NCBI RefSeq assembly: GCF_050948175.1
Contig: NW_027490262.1
Coordinates: 496,001-560,000 of the forward strand
DNA: 64,000 nt
Direction of reading: 5' to 3'
Source: Xylocopa sonorina
Taxonomy: Eukaryota > Arthropoda > Insecta > Hymenoptera > Apidae
Positions 1-12,769 of the stretch are shown piece by piece. The number at the start of each line of letters is the position of its first letter. The first letter of the stretch is position 1. The notes under the pieces were generated by a model. That model searched no databases. It saw nothing but the letters and a program-made list of their open reading frames with translations, and was not told where the DNA came from. A program made the position numbers and the translations under genes.

Positions 1-760
1 AAATGAGATGCGATATCTCGTTTTAAGAAACATTAGAGCTCTATTGCTACGAAACGTAGATATCTGCAGAAACTATTTCCTAGGAAGGAAGTGTCGCATT
101 TACACTCAGTTGAAGTGTATGCGAAGTATACAAGACACTTCGCAATGAATATTATATGTTATCATGAAACATAGAAATGAGATGCGATATAGCGTTTTGA
201 GAAGCATTAGAACTCTAATGCTACGATACGTAGACATCTGCAAACGCTATTTCCCAGCAAGGAAGTGTCGCATTTACATTCTTTTGAAGTGTATGCGAGG
301 TATACATGACACATCGCAATGAATATTATATCTTATCAAGAAACATAGATATGTGATGCGATATCGCGTTTTAAGAAGCTCTAGAACCCTATCGCTTCGA
401 TACGTAGACATCTGCAAACTCTATTTCCTAGCAAGGAAGTGTCGCATTTACATTCTTAGATGTGAGTACCTGGTATACATGACAATCCACAGTGAATATT
501 ATTTCTTATCATGAAACATAGAAATGGGATGCGATATTGCGATTTAAGAAGCATTAGAATTCTATTGCTTAGATAAGTAGGTATCTGGAAACGCTATTTC
601 CTTGAAAGGAAGTGCGGCATTTACATTCTTGTGAAGTATAGACGAGGTACACATAACACTTCGCAATTAATATTATATCCTATCATGAAACACAGAAATG
701 AGATGCGATATCCCGTTCCAAGAAGCATTAGAACTTTATTGCTTCGATACGTAGATATCT
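1..760 (+). repeat. Start of long-range duplicate, first copy
   Basis: Bases 1 to about 760 match 10374-11134 at a constant offset of 10,373 bp, including idiosyncratic variants such as GAAACATTAGAGCTC and CGAAACGTAG. After 760 the second copy carries 348 extra bases (two monomers, about 11135-11482). The match then resumes at an offset of 10,721 until about 2048/12769. No gene is present. Confidence 0.93.
144..317 (+). repeat. Representative complete monomer, with internal dyads
   Basis: First complete 174-bp unit in the window, from AATGAATATT to the base before the next AATGAATATT at 318. Consensus units carry several short dyads: GCGATATCGC (10-bp perfect palindrome), TACGTA, a TTCCT/AGGAA hairpin with a 4-nt loop, GTATAC, and GAAGTG/CACTTC arms about 18 nt apart that flank GTATAC. 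This particular copy differs at several sites, for example GATATAGCGT in place of the perfect palindrome. No 17-bp CENP-B box can be found in the consensus. Whether the dyads matter for function is unknown. Confidence 0.9.
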
Positions 761-3700
761 GCAAACGCTATTGCCTAGCAATGAATTGTCGCATTTACAT
801 TCATTTGAAGTGCAGGCGAGGTATAAGTGACACTTCGCAATGATTATTTTATCATACCATGAAACATAGAAATGAAATGCCGTATCCCGTTTTAAGAAGC
901 ATTAGAACTCTATTGCTACGATACGTAGACATCTGCAAACGCTATTTCCTAGCCAGGAAGTGTCACATTTACATTCATTTGAAGTGAATGCGTGGTATTC
1001 ATGACACTTCGCAATGAATATTATATTATATCATGAGACATAGAAATGAGATTCTATATCGCGTGTTAAGAAGCATTTGAACGCTATTGCTTCGATACGT
1101 AGACATCTGCCATCGCCATTTCCTAGCAAGGAAGTGTCGCATTTACATTCATTTGAAGTGTATGGAAGGTATACACGACACTTCGCAATGAATATTATAT
1201 CTTATCATGAAGCATAGAAATGAGATGCTATATCGCGTTTTAAGAAGAATTAGAACTCTATTTCTACGATACGTAGGCATCTGCAAACGCTATTTCCTAG
1301 CAAGGAAGTGTCGCAATTACATTCTTTTGAAGTGAATACGAGGCATACGTGACACTTCGCAATGAATATTATATCTAATCATGAAACATGAGAGAAATGA
1401 GAAATGAGTTGCGATATCGCGTTCTAAGAAGGAATAGAACTCTAATACTACGATACGTAGACATCTGCAAACTCTATTTCCCAGCAAGGAAGTATCGCAT
1501 TTACATTCTATTGAAGTGAATACGAGGTATGCATAACATTGCACAATGAATATTATATCTTATCATAAAACATAGAAATGAAATGCGAGATCTCGTTTTA
1601 AGAAGCATTAGTACTTTGTTGCTACGATACGTAGACATTTGCCATCGCTATATCCTAGCAACGATGTGTCGCATTTACATTCAATTGAAGTGTATGCGAG
1701 GTATACATAAAACTTCGCAATGAATATTATATCTTATAACGAAACATAAAAATGAGATGCGATATTGCGTTTTAAGAAGCATTAGGACCCTATTGCTACG
1801 ATACGTAGACACATGCAAACGCTATTTCGTAGGATGGATGTGTAGCAAATACATTCTTTTGGATTGAATACGAGGTAAACATGACACTTCGCAATGAATA
1901 TTATATCTTATCATGAAACAAAGAAATGAGATGCGATATCGCGATTTAAGAAGCATCAGAACTCTATTGCTACAATAAGTAGATATCTGCAAACGCTATT
2001 TCCTAGCAAGCAAGTGTCGCATTTACATTCATTTGAAGTGTATGCGAGATATACATAACACTCCACGATGAATATTATACCTTATCACGAAACATAGAAA
2101 TTAGATGCGATATCGCGATTTAAGAAGCATTAGAACTCTATTGCTACGATACGTAGACACCTGCAAACGCTATTTCGTAGCATGGAAGTGTCGCAAATAC
2201 ATTCTTTTGGATTGAATACGAGGTAAACATGACACTTCGCAATGAATATTATAACTTATCATGAAACATAGAAATGAGATGCGATATCGCGTTTTGAGAA
2301 GGATTAGAACTCTATTGCTACGATACGTAGACATCTGCAAACGCTATTCCCTAGCAATGAATTGTCGCATTTACATTCATTTGAAGTGCATGCGAGGTAT
2401 AAGTGACACTTCGCAATGATTATTTTATCATACCATGAAACATAGAAATGAAATGCCGTATCCCGTTTTAAGAAGCATTAGAACTCTATTGCTACGATAC
2501 GTAGACATCTGCAAACGCTATTTCCTAGCCAGGAAGTGTCACATTTACATTCATTTGAAGTGAATGCGTGGTATTCATGACACTTCGCAATGAATATTAT
2601 ATTATATCATGAGACATAGAAATGAGATTCTATATCGCGTGTTAAGAAGCATTTGATCGCTATTGCTTCGATACGTAGACATCTGCCATCGCCATTTCCT
2701 AGCAAGGAAGTGTCGCATTTACATTCATTTGAAGTGTATGGAAGGTATACACGACACTTCGCAATGAATATTATATCTTATCATGAAGTATAGAAATGAG
2801 ATGCTATATCGCGTTTTAAGAAGAATTAGAACTCTATTTCTACGATACGTAGGCATCTGCAAACGCTATTTCCTAGCAAGGTAGTGTCGCAATTACATTC
2901 TTTTGAAGTGAATACGAGGCATACGTGACACTTCGCAATGAATATTATATCTAATCATGAAACATAGAAATGAGTTGCGATATCGCGTTCTAAGAAGGAA
3001 TAGAACTCTAATACTACGATACGTAGACATCTGCAAACTCTATTTCCCAGCAAGGAAGTATCGCATTTACATTCTATTGAAGTGAATACGAGGTATGCAT
3101 AACACTGCACAATGAATATTATATCTTATCATAAAACATAGAAATGAAATGCGAGATCTCGTTTTAAGAAGCATTAGTACTTTGTTGCTACGATACGTAG
3201 ACATTTGCCATCGCTATATCCTAGCAACGATGTGTCGCATTTACATTCAATTGAGGTGTATGCGAGGTATTCATAAAACTTCGCAATGAATATTATATCT
3301 TATAACGAAACATAAAAATGAGATGCGATATTGCGTTTTAAGAAGCATTAGGACCCTATTGCTACGATACGTAGACACATGCAAACGCTATTTCGTAGGA
3401 TGTATGTGTAGCAAATACATTCTTTTGGATTGAATACGAGGTAAACATGACACTTCGCAATGAATATTATATCTTATCATGAAACAAAGAAATGAGATGC
3501 GATATCGCGATTTAAGAAGCATCAGAACTCTATTGCTACAATAAGTAGATATCTGCAAACGCTATTTCCTAGCAAGCAAGTGTCGCATTTACATTCATTT
3601 GAAGTGTATGCGAGATATGCATAACACTCCACGATGAATATTATACCTTATCAGGAAACATAGAAATTAGATGCGATATCGCGATTTAAGAAGCATTAGA

Positions 3701-4090
3701 ACTCTATTGCTACGATACGTAGACACCTGCAAACGCTATTTCGTAGCATGGAAGTGTCGCAAATACATTCTTTTGGATTGAATACGAGGTAAACATGACA
3801 CTTCGCAATGAATATTATAACTTATCATGAAACATAGAAATGAGATGCGATATCGCGTTTTGAGAAGGATTAGAACTCTATTGCTACGATACGTAGACAT
3901 CTGCAAACGCTATTCCCTAGCAATGAATTGTCGCATTTACATTCATTTGAAGTGCATGCGAGGTATAAGTGACACTTCGCAATGATTATTTTATCATACC
4001 ATGAAACATAGAAATGAAATGCCGTATCCCGTTTTAAGAAGCATTAGAACTCTATTGCTACGATACGTAGACATCTGCAAACGCTATTAC
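761..4090 (+). repeat. 9-monomer higher-order repeat, 1,566-bp unit, about 2.1 copies
   Basis: The distinctive monomer beginning TGATTATTTTATCATACC occurs at 841, 2417 and 3983. The spacing is 1,576 and then 1,566 bp. 1,566 is exactly 9 x 174. The extra 10 bp in the first unit is a local duplication near 1389-1402, where GAGAAATGA is partly repeated. Units 1 and 2 (about 761-2336 and 2337-3902) agree monomer by monomer with few substitutions. The third unit stops at about 4090, where CTATTACCTAGCAAGG replaces CTATTTCCTAGCCAGG. This is a recent local amplification. Confidence 0.93.
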
Positions 4091-5100
4091 CTAGCAAGGA
4101 AGTGTCGCATTTACATTCTTCTGAAGTGCATGCGAGGTATACAAGACAGTTCGCAATGAATATTATATCTTATCATGAAACATAGAAATGAGATGCGATA
4201 TCGCGTTTTGAGAAGCATTAGTACTCTAATGCTACGATACGTAGACATCTGCAAACGCTATTTCCTAGCAAGGAAGTGCAGCATTTACATTCTCTTGAAG
4301 TGAGTACGAGGTATACATAACAATCCACAATGAATATTATATCTTTTCATGAAGCATAAAAATGAGATGCGATATCCCGTTTCAAGAAGCATCAGAACTC
4401 TATTGCTTCGATACGTAAATATCTGCAAACGCTACTTCCTAGCAAGGAAGTGTCGCATCTACATTCTTCTGAAGTGAATACGAGGTATGCATGACAATTC
4501 GCACTGAATTTTTTATCTTAACATGAAACATAGAAATGAGATGCGATATCGCGTTTTGATAAGCATTATAACTCTATTGCTATGATACATAGGCGTCTGC
4601 AAACGCTTTTTCCTAGCAAGGAAGTGTCGCATTTACATTCTTTTGAATTGAATACGAGGTATACGTAACACTGCACAATGAATATTACGTCTTATCATGA
4701 AACATAGAAATGAGATGCGATACCGCGTTTTAAGAAGCATTAGAACAATAGTGCTACGATATATAGAAATCTGCAAACGATATTCCCTAGCAAGGAAGTG
4801 TCGCATTTACATTCCTTTACAGTGAATACGAGGTATACATAACACTCCACAATTAATATTATATCTTATCATGAAACATAGAAATGAGATGCGATATGGC
4901 GATTTAAGAAGCATTAGAACTCTAATGCTACGATACGTAGACATCTGCAAACGCTATTACCTAGCAAGGAAGTGTCGCATTTACATTCTTTTGAAGTGAA
5001 TACGAGGCATACGTGACACTTCGCTATGAATATTATATCTTATCACGAAACATAGAAATGAGATGCGATATCGCTTTTTAAGAAGCGTTAGAATGCTACT
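4091..5100 (+). repeat. Diverged satellite monomers
   Basis: About six monomers with scattered substitutions and mixed 3' ends (TTCGC, CCAC, GCAC). I see no higher-order unit here and nothing other than satellite. Confidence 0.9.
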
Positions 5101-5935
5101 GCTACGATACGTAGACATCTGCAAACGCTATTTCCTAGAAAGGAAGCGTCGCATTCATATTCTTTTGAAGTGAATACGAGGTATACATAACACTCCACAT
5201 CGAATATTATATCTTATCATGAAACACAGAAATGAGATGCGATCTGCAAACGTAACTTCCCAGCAAGGAAGTGTCACATTTACATTCTCTTGAAAGTAAT
5301 ACGAGGTAATCATGACACTTCGTAATGAATATTATATCTTATCATGAAACATAGAAATGAGATGCGATATCGCGATTTAAGAAGCATTAGAACTCTAATG
5401 CTAGGATACGTAGACGTCTGCAAACGCTATTTCCTAGCAAGGAAGTGTTGCACTTGCATTCTTTTGAAGCGAATACGAGGTATACATAACACTCCACAAT
5501 GAATATTATATCTTATCATGAAACATAGAAATGAGATGCGATATCGCGTTTTGATAAGCAATAGAACACTAATGCTACGATACGTAGACATCTGCAAATG
5601 CTATTTCCTAGCAAGGGAGTGTCGCATTTACATTCTTTTGAAGTGAATACGAGGTTATGACAGCACTCCGCAATGAATATTATATCTTATCATGAATCAT
5701 AGAAATGAGATGCGATATCTCGTTTTAAGAAGCATTAGAACTCTGTTGCTTCGATACGTAGACATCTGCCATCGCTATATCCTAGCAAGGAAGTGTCGCA
5801 TTTACATTCATTTGAAGTGTATGCGAGGTATACATGACACTTCGCAATGAATGTTATATCTTATCCTAAAACATAGAAATGAGATGCGATATCGCGATTT
5901 AAGAGGCATTATAACTTTATTGCATATATAGGTAG
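5101..5935 (+). repeat. Dispersed duplicate block, copy 1 (49-bp deletion at 5243/5244)
   Basis: Matches 9723-10258. The shared run includes the unusual CTAGAAAGGAAGCGTCGC and the CACATCGAATATT end. At 5243/5244 GATGCGAT joins directly to CTGCAAACG. The partner near 9866 has 49 more bases at this point, so this copy lost part of a monomer at a 2-bp AT microhomology. The partner in turn lacks two whole monomers (about 5448-5795), since its offset shifts from 4,671 to 4,323 bp. Confidence 0.88.
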
Positions 5936-6895
5936 ACATCTGCAAACGCTATTTCCTAGGAAGGAAGTGTCACATTTACACTTATTTGCAGTGTATGCGA
6001 GTTATACGTGACACTTGGCAATAAATATTATATCTTATCATGAATCATAGAAATGAGATGCGATATGGCGTTTTAAGAAGCAGTAGATCTCTACTGCTAC
6101 GATACGCAGGCATCTGCAAATCCTATTTCCTAGCAAGGAAGAGTCGCATTTATATTCATTTGAAGTGAATACGAGGTATACATGACACTTTGCAATGAAT
6201 ATTATATCTTATGATGAAACATAGAAATGAGATGCGATATCGCGGTTTAAGAAGCATTAGAACTCTATTGCTTCGAACGTAGACATCTGCAGACGCTATT
6301 TCCTCGCTCGGAAGTGTCGCATTTATATTCATTTGAAGTGTTTGCGAGGTATGCATGACACTTCCTAATGAATATTATATCTTATCATGAAACATAGAAA
6401 TGAGATGCGATATCGCGATTTAAGAAGCAATAGAACTGTATTGCTTAGATACGTAGATATCTGCAAACGCTATTTCCTAGCAAGGAAGTGTCGCATTTAC
6501 ATTCAATTGAAGTCTATGCGAGGTATACATGACACTTCGCAATGAATATTACATACTATCATGAAACATAGAAATGAGATGCGATATTGCGTTCTCAGAA
6601 GCATTAGAACACTATTGCTACGACACGTAGACATCTGCAGACGCTATTTCCTAGCAAGGAAGTGTCGCATTTACATTCTTTTCAAGTGTAGACGAGATAT
6701 ACATAACACTGCACAATAAATATTATATCTTATCATGAAAAATAGAAATGAGATGCGATATCGCGATTTAAGAAGCATTAGAAATCTATTTCTTCGATAC
6801 GTACACATCTACAAACGCTATTTCCTAGCAAGGAAGTGTCGCATTTACATTTTTTTGAAGTGAATACGATGTATACATGACACTTCGCAATGAAT
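5936..6895 (+). repeat. Diverged satellite monomers
   Basis: About 5.5 monomers, most with a T-rich 3' half and variable ends. Near 6275 one monomer has lost four bases (TTCGAACGTAG in place of TTCGATACGTAG). No other content is seen. Confidence 0.88.
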
Positions 6896-7770
6896 ATTGT
6901 ATCTTATCATGATACATAGAAATGAGATGCGATACCGCGATTTAAACAGCATTAGAAATCTATTGCTACGATACGTAGACATCTGCAAACGCTATTTCCC
7001 AGCAAGAAAGTGTCGCATTTACATTCTTCTGAAGCGAATACGAGGTACACATAACACTGCACAGTAAATATTATATCTCATCATGAAACATAGAAATGAG
7101 ATGCGATATCGCGACTTAAGCAGCACTAGAACTCTACTGCTTCGATACGTAGATACCTGACAATACTATCTCCTAGGAAGAAAGTGTCGCATTTACATAC
7201 TTTTGAAGCCAATAGGAGGTATATATAACACTGCATAATGAATATTATATCTTATCATGATACATAGAAATGAGATGCGGTACCGCGATTTAAACAGCAT
7301 TAGAAACCTATTGCTACGATACGTAGACACCTGCAAGCGCTATTTCCCAGCAAGAAAGTGTCGCATTTACATTTTTTTGAAGCGAATACGAGGTATACAT
7401 AACACTGCACAATGAATGTTATATCTCATCATGATACATAGAAGTGAGATGCGATACCGCGATTTAAACAGCATTAGATACCTATTGCTACGATACGTAG
7501 ACATCTGCAAACGCTATTTCCCAGCAAGAAAGTGTCGCATTTACATTCTTTTGAAGCGAATACGAGGTACACGTAACACAGCACAATGAATATTATATCT
7601 CATCATGAAACATAGAAATGAGATGCGATATCGCGATTTAAGCAGCATTAGAACTCTACTGCTTCGATACGTAGATACCTGACAATACTATCTCCTAGGA
7701 AGAAAGTGTCGCATTTACATACTTTTGAAGCCAATACGAGGTATACATAACACTGCACAATGAATATTAT
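6896..7770 (+). repeat. 3-monomer higher-order repeat (522 bp)
   Basis: Monomers with TTTAAACAGCATTAGA and monomers with GATACCTGACAATACTATC alternate. The TTATATCTCATCATG monomer recurs at 7071 and 7593, which is 522 bp or exactly 3 x 174. The GATACCTGACAATACTATC monomer is found only in this block, so the amplification was local. Confidence 0.85.
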
Positions 7771-9722
7771 ATCTTATCATGAAACATAGAAATGAGATGC
7801 GATATGGCGATATAAGAAGCATTAGAATTCTAGTGCTTTCCTAGCCAGGAAGTGCCGCAATTACGTTCGTTTGAAGTGAATACGAGGTGCACATGACACT
7901 TCGCAATGAATATTATATCTTATCATGAAACATAGATATGAGATGCGATATCACGTTTGAAGAAGCGTTAGAAGTCTACTGCTACATTACGTAGACATCT
8001 GAAAACGCTATTTCCTAGGAAGGAAGTGTCGCATTTACATTCATTTGAAGTGTATGCGAGGTATAAGTGACACTTCGCATTGAATATTATGTCTTATCAT
8101 GAAACACAGAAATGGGATGCGATATCGCGTTTTAAGAAGCGTTAGTACTCTGTTGCTACGATACGTAGACATATGCCATCGCTACTTCCTAGCAAGGAAG
8201 TGTCGCATTTACATTCTTTTGAAGTGAATACGAGGTATACATAACACTCCACAATGAATAGTATATCTTATCAGGAAGCATATAAATGAGGAGCGATTTC
8301 GCGTTTTAAGGTAAGCGTTAGAACTCAATTGCTACGATACGTAGACATCTGCAGACGCTAATTCCTAGCAGGGAAATGTCGCATTTTCAATGTTTAGAAG
8401 TGAATACGAGATATACATAACACTCCAGAACGAATATTATATCTTATCATGAAACATAGAAATGAGATGCGATATGGCGATTTAAGAGGCAATAGAACTC
8501 TGTTGCTTCGATACGTAGACATCTGACATCGCTATTTCCTAGCAAGGAAGCTTCGCGTTTACATTAATTTGAAGTGTAGGCGAGTTATACAAGAAACTTC
8601 GCAATGAATATTACATCTTATCATGATTCATAGAAATTAGATGCTAAATCGCGTTTTGAGAAGCATTAGAACTCAATTGCTACGATACGTAGACATCGGC
8701 AAACGCTATTTCCTAGCAAGGAAGTGTCGTATTTACATTCTTCTGAAGAGAATACGAGGTATACATGAAACTCCGCAATGAATAGTATATCTTATCATAA
8801 AACATAGAAATGAGATGCGATATGGCGATTCAAGAAGCATTAGAACTCTATTGCTACGATACGTAGATATCTGCAGACGCTATTTCGTAGCAAGGAAGAG
8901 TCTCATTTATATTCATTTGAAGTGTAGACGAGATTTACATAACACTGCACAATGAATATTTTATCTTATCATGAAACGTAGGAGTGAGTTGCGATATCGC
9001 GTATTGAGAAGCATTAGAACTCTATTGCTTCGATACGTAGATATCTGCAAACGCTATTTCCCAGCATGGAAGTATCGCATTTACATTCATTTCAAGTGTA
9101 TGCGAGGTATACGTGACACTTCGCAATGAATACTGCATCTTATCATGAAACATAGAAATGAGATGCGATATCGCGATTTAAGAAGCATTCGAACACTATT
9201 GCTTTGATACGTAGACATCTGGAAACGCTATTTCCTAGCAAGGAAGTGTCGCACTTACATTCTTCTAAGGTGAATATAAGGTATAAATAGCACTCCACAA
9301 TAAATAATATATCTTAATGTGAAACATAGAAATGAGATGCGATATCGGGATTTAAGAAGCATTAGAACTCAATTGCTACGGTACGTAGACATCTGCAAAC
9401 ATTATTTCCTAGCAAGGATGTGTCGCATTAACATTCTTTTGAAGTGAATACGAGGTATACATATCACTTCACAATGAATATTATATCTTATCATGAAACA
9501 TAGAAATGAAATGCGATATGGCGATTTAAGCAGCATTAGAACACTATTGCTTCGATACGTAGACATCTGCAAACGCTATTTCCTAGCCAGGAAGTGTAGC
9601 ATTTACATTCTTCTGCAGTGAATACGAGGTATACATGACACTTGGCAATTAATATTGTATCTTAACATGAAACATGGAAATGAGATGCGATATCGCGTTT
9701 TAAGAAGAATTCGAACTCTAGT
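7771..9722 (+). repeat. Diverged satellite monomers with one truncated unit
   Basis: About eleven monomers without clear higher-order order. One is shortened near 7837: TAGTGCT runs straight into TTCCTAGCC, losing about 28 bp including the TACGTA palindrome. Near 8310 there is a small insertion (TTTTAAGGTAAGCG). Nothing but satellite is visible. Confidence 0.88.
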
Positions 9723-10373
9723 GCTACGATACGTAGACATCTGCAAACGCTATTTCCTAGAAAGGAAGCGTCGCATTCATATTCTTTTGAAGTGAATACG
9801 AGGTATACATAACACTCCACATCGAATATTATATCTTATCATGAAACACAGAAATGAGATGCGATATGGCTATTTAAGAAGCATTAGAACTCTATTGCTT
9901 CGATACGTAGACATCTGCAAACGTAACTTCCCAGCAAGGAAGTGTCACATTTACATTCTCTTGAAAGTAATACGAGGTAATCATGACACTTCGTAATGAA
10001 TATTATATCTTATCATGAAACATAGAAATGAGATGCGATATCGCGATTTAAGAAGCATTAGAACTCTAATGCTAGGATACGTAGACGTCTGCAAACGCTA
10101 TTTCCTAGCAAGGAAGTGTCGCATTTACATTCATTTGAAGTGTATGCGAGGTATACATGACACTTCGCAATGAATGTTATATCTTATCCTAAAACATAGA
10201 AATGAGATGCTATATCGCGATTTAAGAGGCATTATAACTTTATTGCATATACAGGTAGACGTCTACAGACGCTATTTCCTAGCAAGGCAGTGTCGCATTT
10301 ACATTCATTTGAAGTGAATGCGAAATATACATGACACTTCGCAAGGATTATTATATATTATCATGAAACATAG
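9723..10373 (+). repeat. Dispersed duplicate block, copy 2, and junction
   Basis: Copy of 5101-5935 that keeps the 49 bp missing there but lacks two monomers. The junction lies near 10117, where CTAGCAAGGAAGTGTCGC is shared by both parent monomers. From 10259 to 10373 a short bridging stretch leads into the long-range duplicate. Confidence 0.86.
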
Positions 10374-12769
10374 AAATGAGATGCGATATCTCGTTTTAAG
10401 AAACATTAGAGCTCTATTGCTACGAAACGTAGATATCTGCAGAAACTATTTCCTAGGAAGGAAGTGTCGCATTTACACTCAGTTGAAGTGTATGCGAAGT
10501 ATACAAGACACTTCGCAATGAATATTATATGTTATCATGAAACATAGAAATGAGATGCGATATAGCGTTTTGAGAAGCATTAGAACTCTAATGCTACGAT
10601 ACGTAGACATCTGCAAACGCTATTTCCCAGCAAGGAAGTGTCGCATTTACATTCTTTTGAAGTGTATGCGAGGTATACATGACACATCGCAATGAATATT
10701 ATATCTTATCAAGAAACATAGATATGTGATGCGATATCGCGTTTTAAGAAGCTCTAGAACCCTATCGCTTCGATACGTAGACATCTGCAAACTCTATTTC
10801 CTAGCAAGGAAGTGTCGCATTTACATTCTTAGATGTGAGTACCTGGTATACATGACAATCCACAGTGAATATTATTTCTTATCATGAAACATAGAAATGG
10901 GATGCGATATTGCGATTTAAGAAGCATTAGAATTCTATTGCTTAGATAAGTAGGTATCTGGAAACGCTATTTCCTTGAAAGGAAGTGCGGCATTTACATT
11001 CTTGTGAAGTATAGACGAGGTACACATAACACTTCGCAATTAATATTATATCCTATCATGAAACACAGAAATGAGATGCGATATCCCGTTCCAAGAAGCA
11101 TTAGAACTTTATTGCTTCGATACGTAGATATCTGCAATCGCAATTTCCTAGCTAGGAAGTGTCGCATTTACATTCATTTGAAGTGAATTCGAGGTATACA
11201 TAACACTCCAGAATGAATATTATATCTTGTCATGAAACATAGAAATGAGGTGCGATATCGCGTTCTAAGAAGTATTAGAACTCTATTGCTTCGATACGGA
11301 GACATCTGCAAACGCTATTTAATAGCAAGGAAGTATCGCATTTACATTCATTTGAAGTGAAAACGATGTATGCATAACACTCCAGAATGAATATTATATC
11401 TTATCATGAAACATAGGAATGAGATGCGACATCACGTTTTAAGAAGCATTAGAACTCTATTGCTACGATACGTAGACATCTGCAAACGCTATTGCCTAGC
11501 AATGAATTGTCGCATTTACATTCATTTGAAGTGCAGGCGAGGTATAAGTGACACTTCGCAATGATTATTTTATCATACCATGAAACATAGAAATGAAATG
11601 CCGTATCCCGTTTTAAGAAGCATTAGAACTCTATTGCTACGATACGTAGACATCTGCAAACGCTATTTCCTAGCCAGGAAGTGTCACATTTACATTCATT
11701 TGAAGTGAATGCGTGGTATTCATGACACTTCGCAATGAATATTATATTATATCATGAGACATAGAAATGAGATTCTATATCGCGTGTTAAGAAGCATTTG
11801 AACGCTATTGCTTCGATACGTAGACATCTGCCATCGCCATTTCCTAGCAAGGAAGTGTCGCATTTACATTCATTTGAAGTGTATGGAAGGTATACACGAC
11901 ACTTCGCAATGAATATTATATCTTATCATGAAGCATAGAAATGAGATGCTATATCGCGTTTTAAGAAGAATTAGAACTCTATTTCTACGATACGTAGGCA
12001 TCTGCAAACGCTATTTCCTAGCAAGGAAGTGTCGCAATTACATTCTTTTGAAGTGAATACGAGGCATACGTGACACTTCGCAATGAATATTATATCTAAT
12101 CATGAAACATGAGAGAAATGAGAAATGAGTTGCGATATCGCGTTCTAAGAAGGAATAGAACTCTAATACTACGATACGTAGACATCTGCAAACTCTATTT
12201 CCCAGCAAGGAAGTATCGCATTTACATTCTATTGAAGTGAATACGAGGTATGCATAACATTGCACAATGAATATTATATCTTATCATAAAACATAGAAAT
12301 GAAATGCGAGATCTCGTTTTAAGAAGCATTAGTACTTTGTTGCTACGATACGTAGACATTTGCCATCGCTATATCCTAGCAACGATGTGTCGCATTTACA
12401 TTCAATTGAAGTGTATGCGAGGTATACATAAAACTTCGCAATGAATATTATATCTTATAACGAAACATAAAAATGAGATGCGATATTGCGTTTTAAGAAG
12501 CATTAGGACCCTATTGCTACGATACGTAGACACATGCAAACGCTATTTCGTAGGATGGATGTGTAGCAAATACATTCTTTTGGATTGAATACGAGGTAAA
12601 CATGACACTTCGCAATGAATATTATATCTTATCATGAAACAAAGAAATGAGATGCGATATCGCGATTTAAGAAGCATCAGAACTCTATTGCTACAATAAG
12701 TAGATATCTGCAAACGCTATTTCCTAGCAAGCAAGTGTCGCATTTACATTCATTTGAAGTGTATGCGAG
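10374..12769 (+). repeat. Long-range duplicate, second copy (two extra monomers)
   Basis: Corresponds to 1-2048. It contains 348 extra bases at about 11135-11482, exactly two monomers. It also carries the same 10-bp insertion (ACATGAGAGAAATGAG near 12109) as the first copy of the 9-mer unit at 1389. The homology ends at 12769, in GCGAG, where the first copy continues ATATACATAACACTCC and this one GTATACATAACACTTC. Sharing the 10-bp insertion means the duplicate derives from 9-mer unit 1, not unit 2. Confidence 0.92.

Noticed and set aside
144..317. CENP-B box
   Set aside because: TTCGATACGTAG looks loosely similar at its 5' end, but it lacks the A and CGGG positions of the 17-bp consensus, and half of the monomers have TACGAT there.
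144..317. RNA polymerase III B box or tRNA-derived origin (GCTTCGATAC)
   Set aside because: It is one base off the core and is replaced by GCTACGATAC in many monomers. No A box lies at the right distance and no cloverleaf can be folded.
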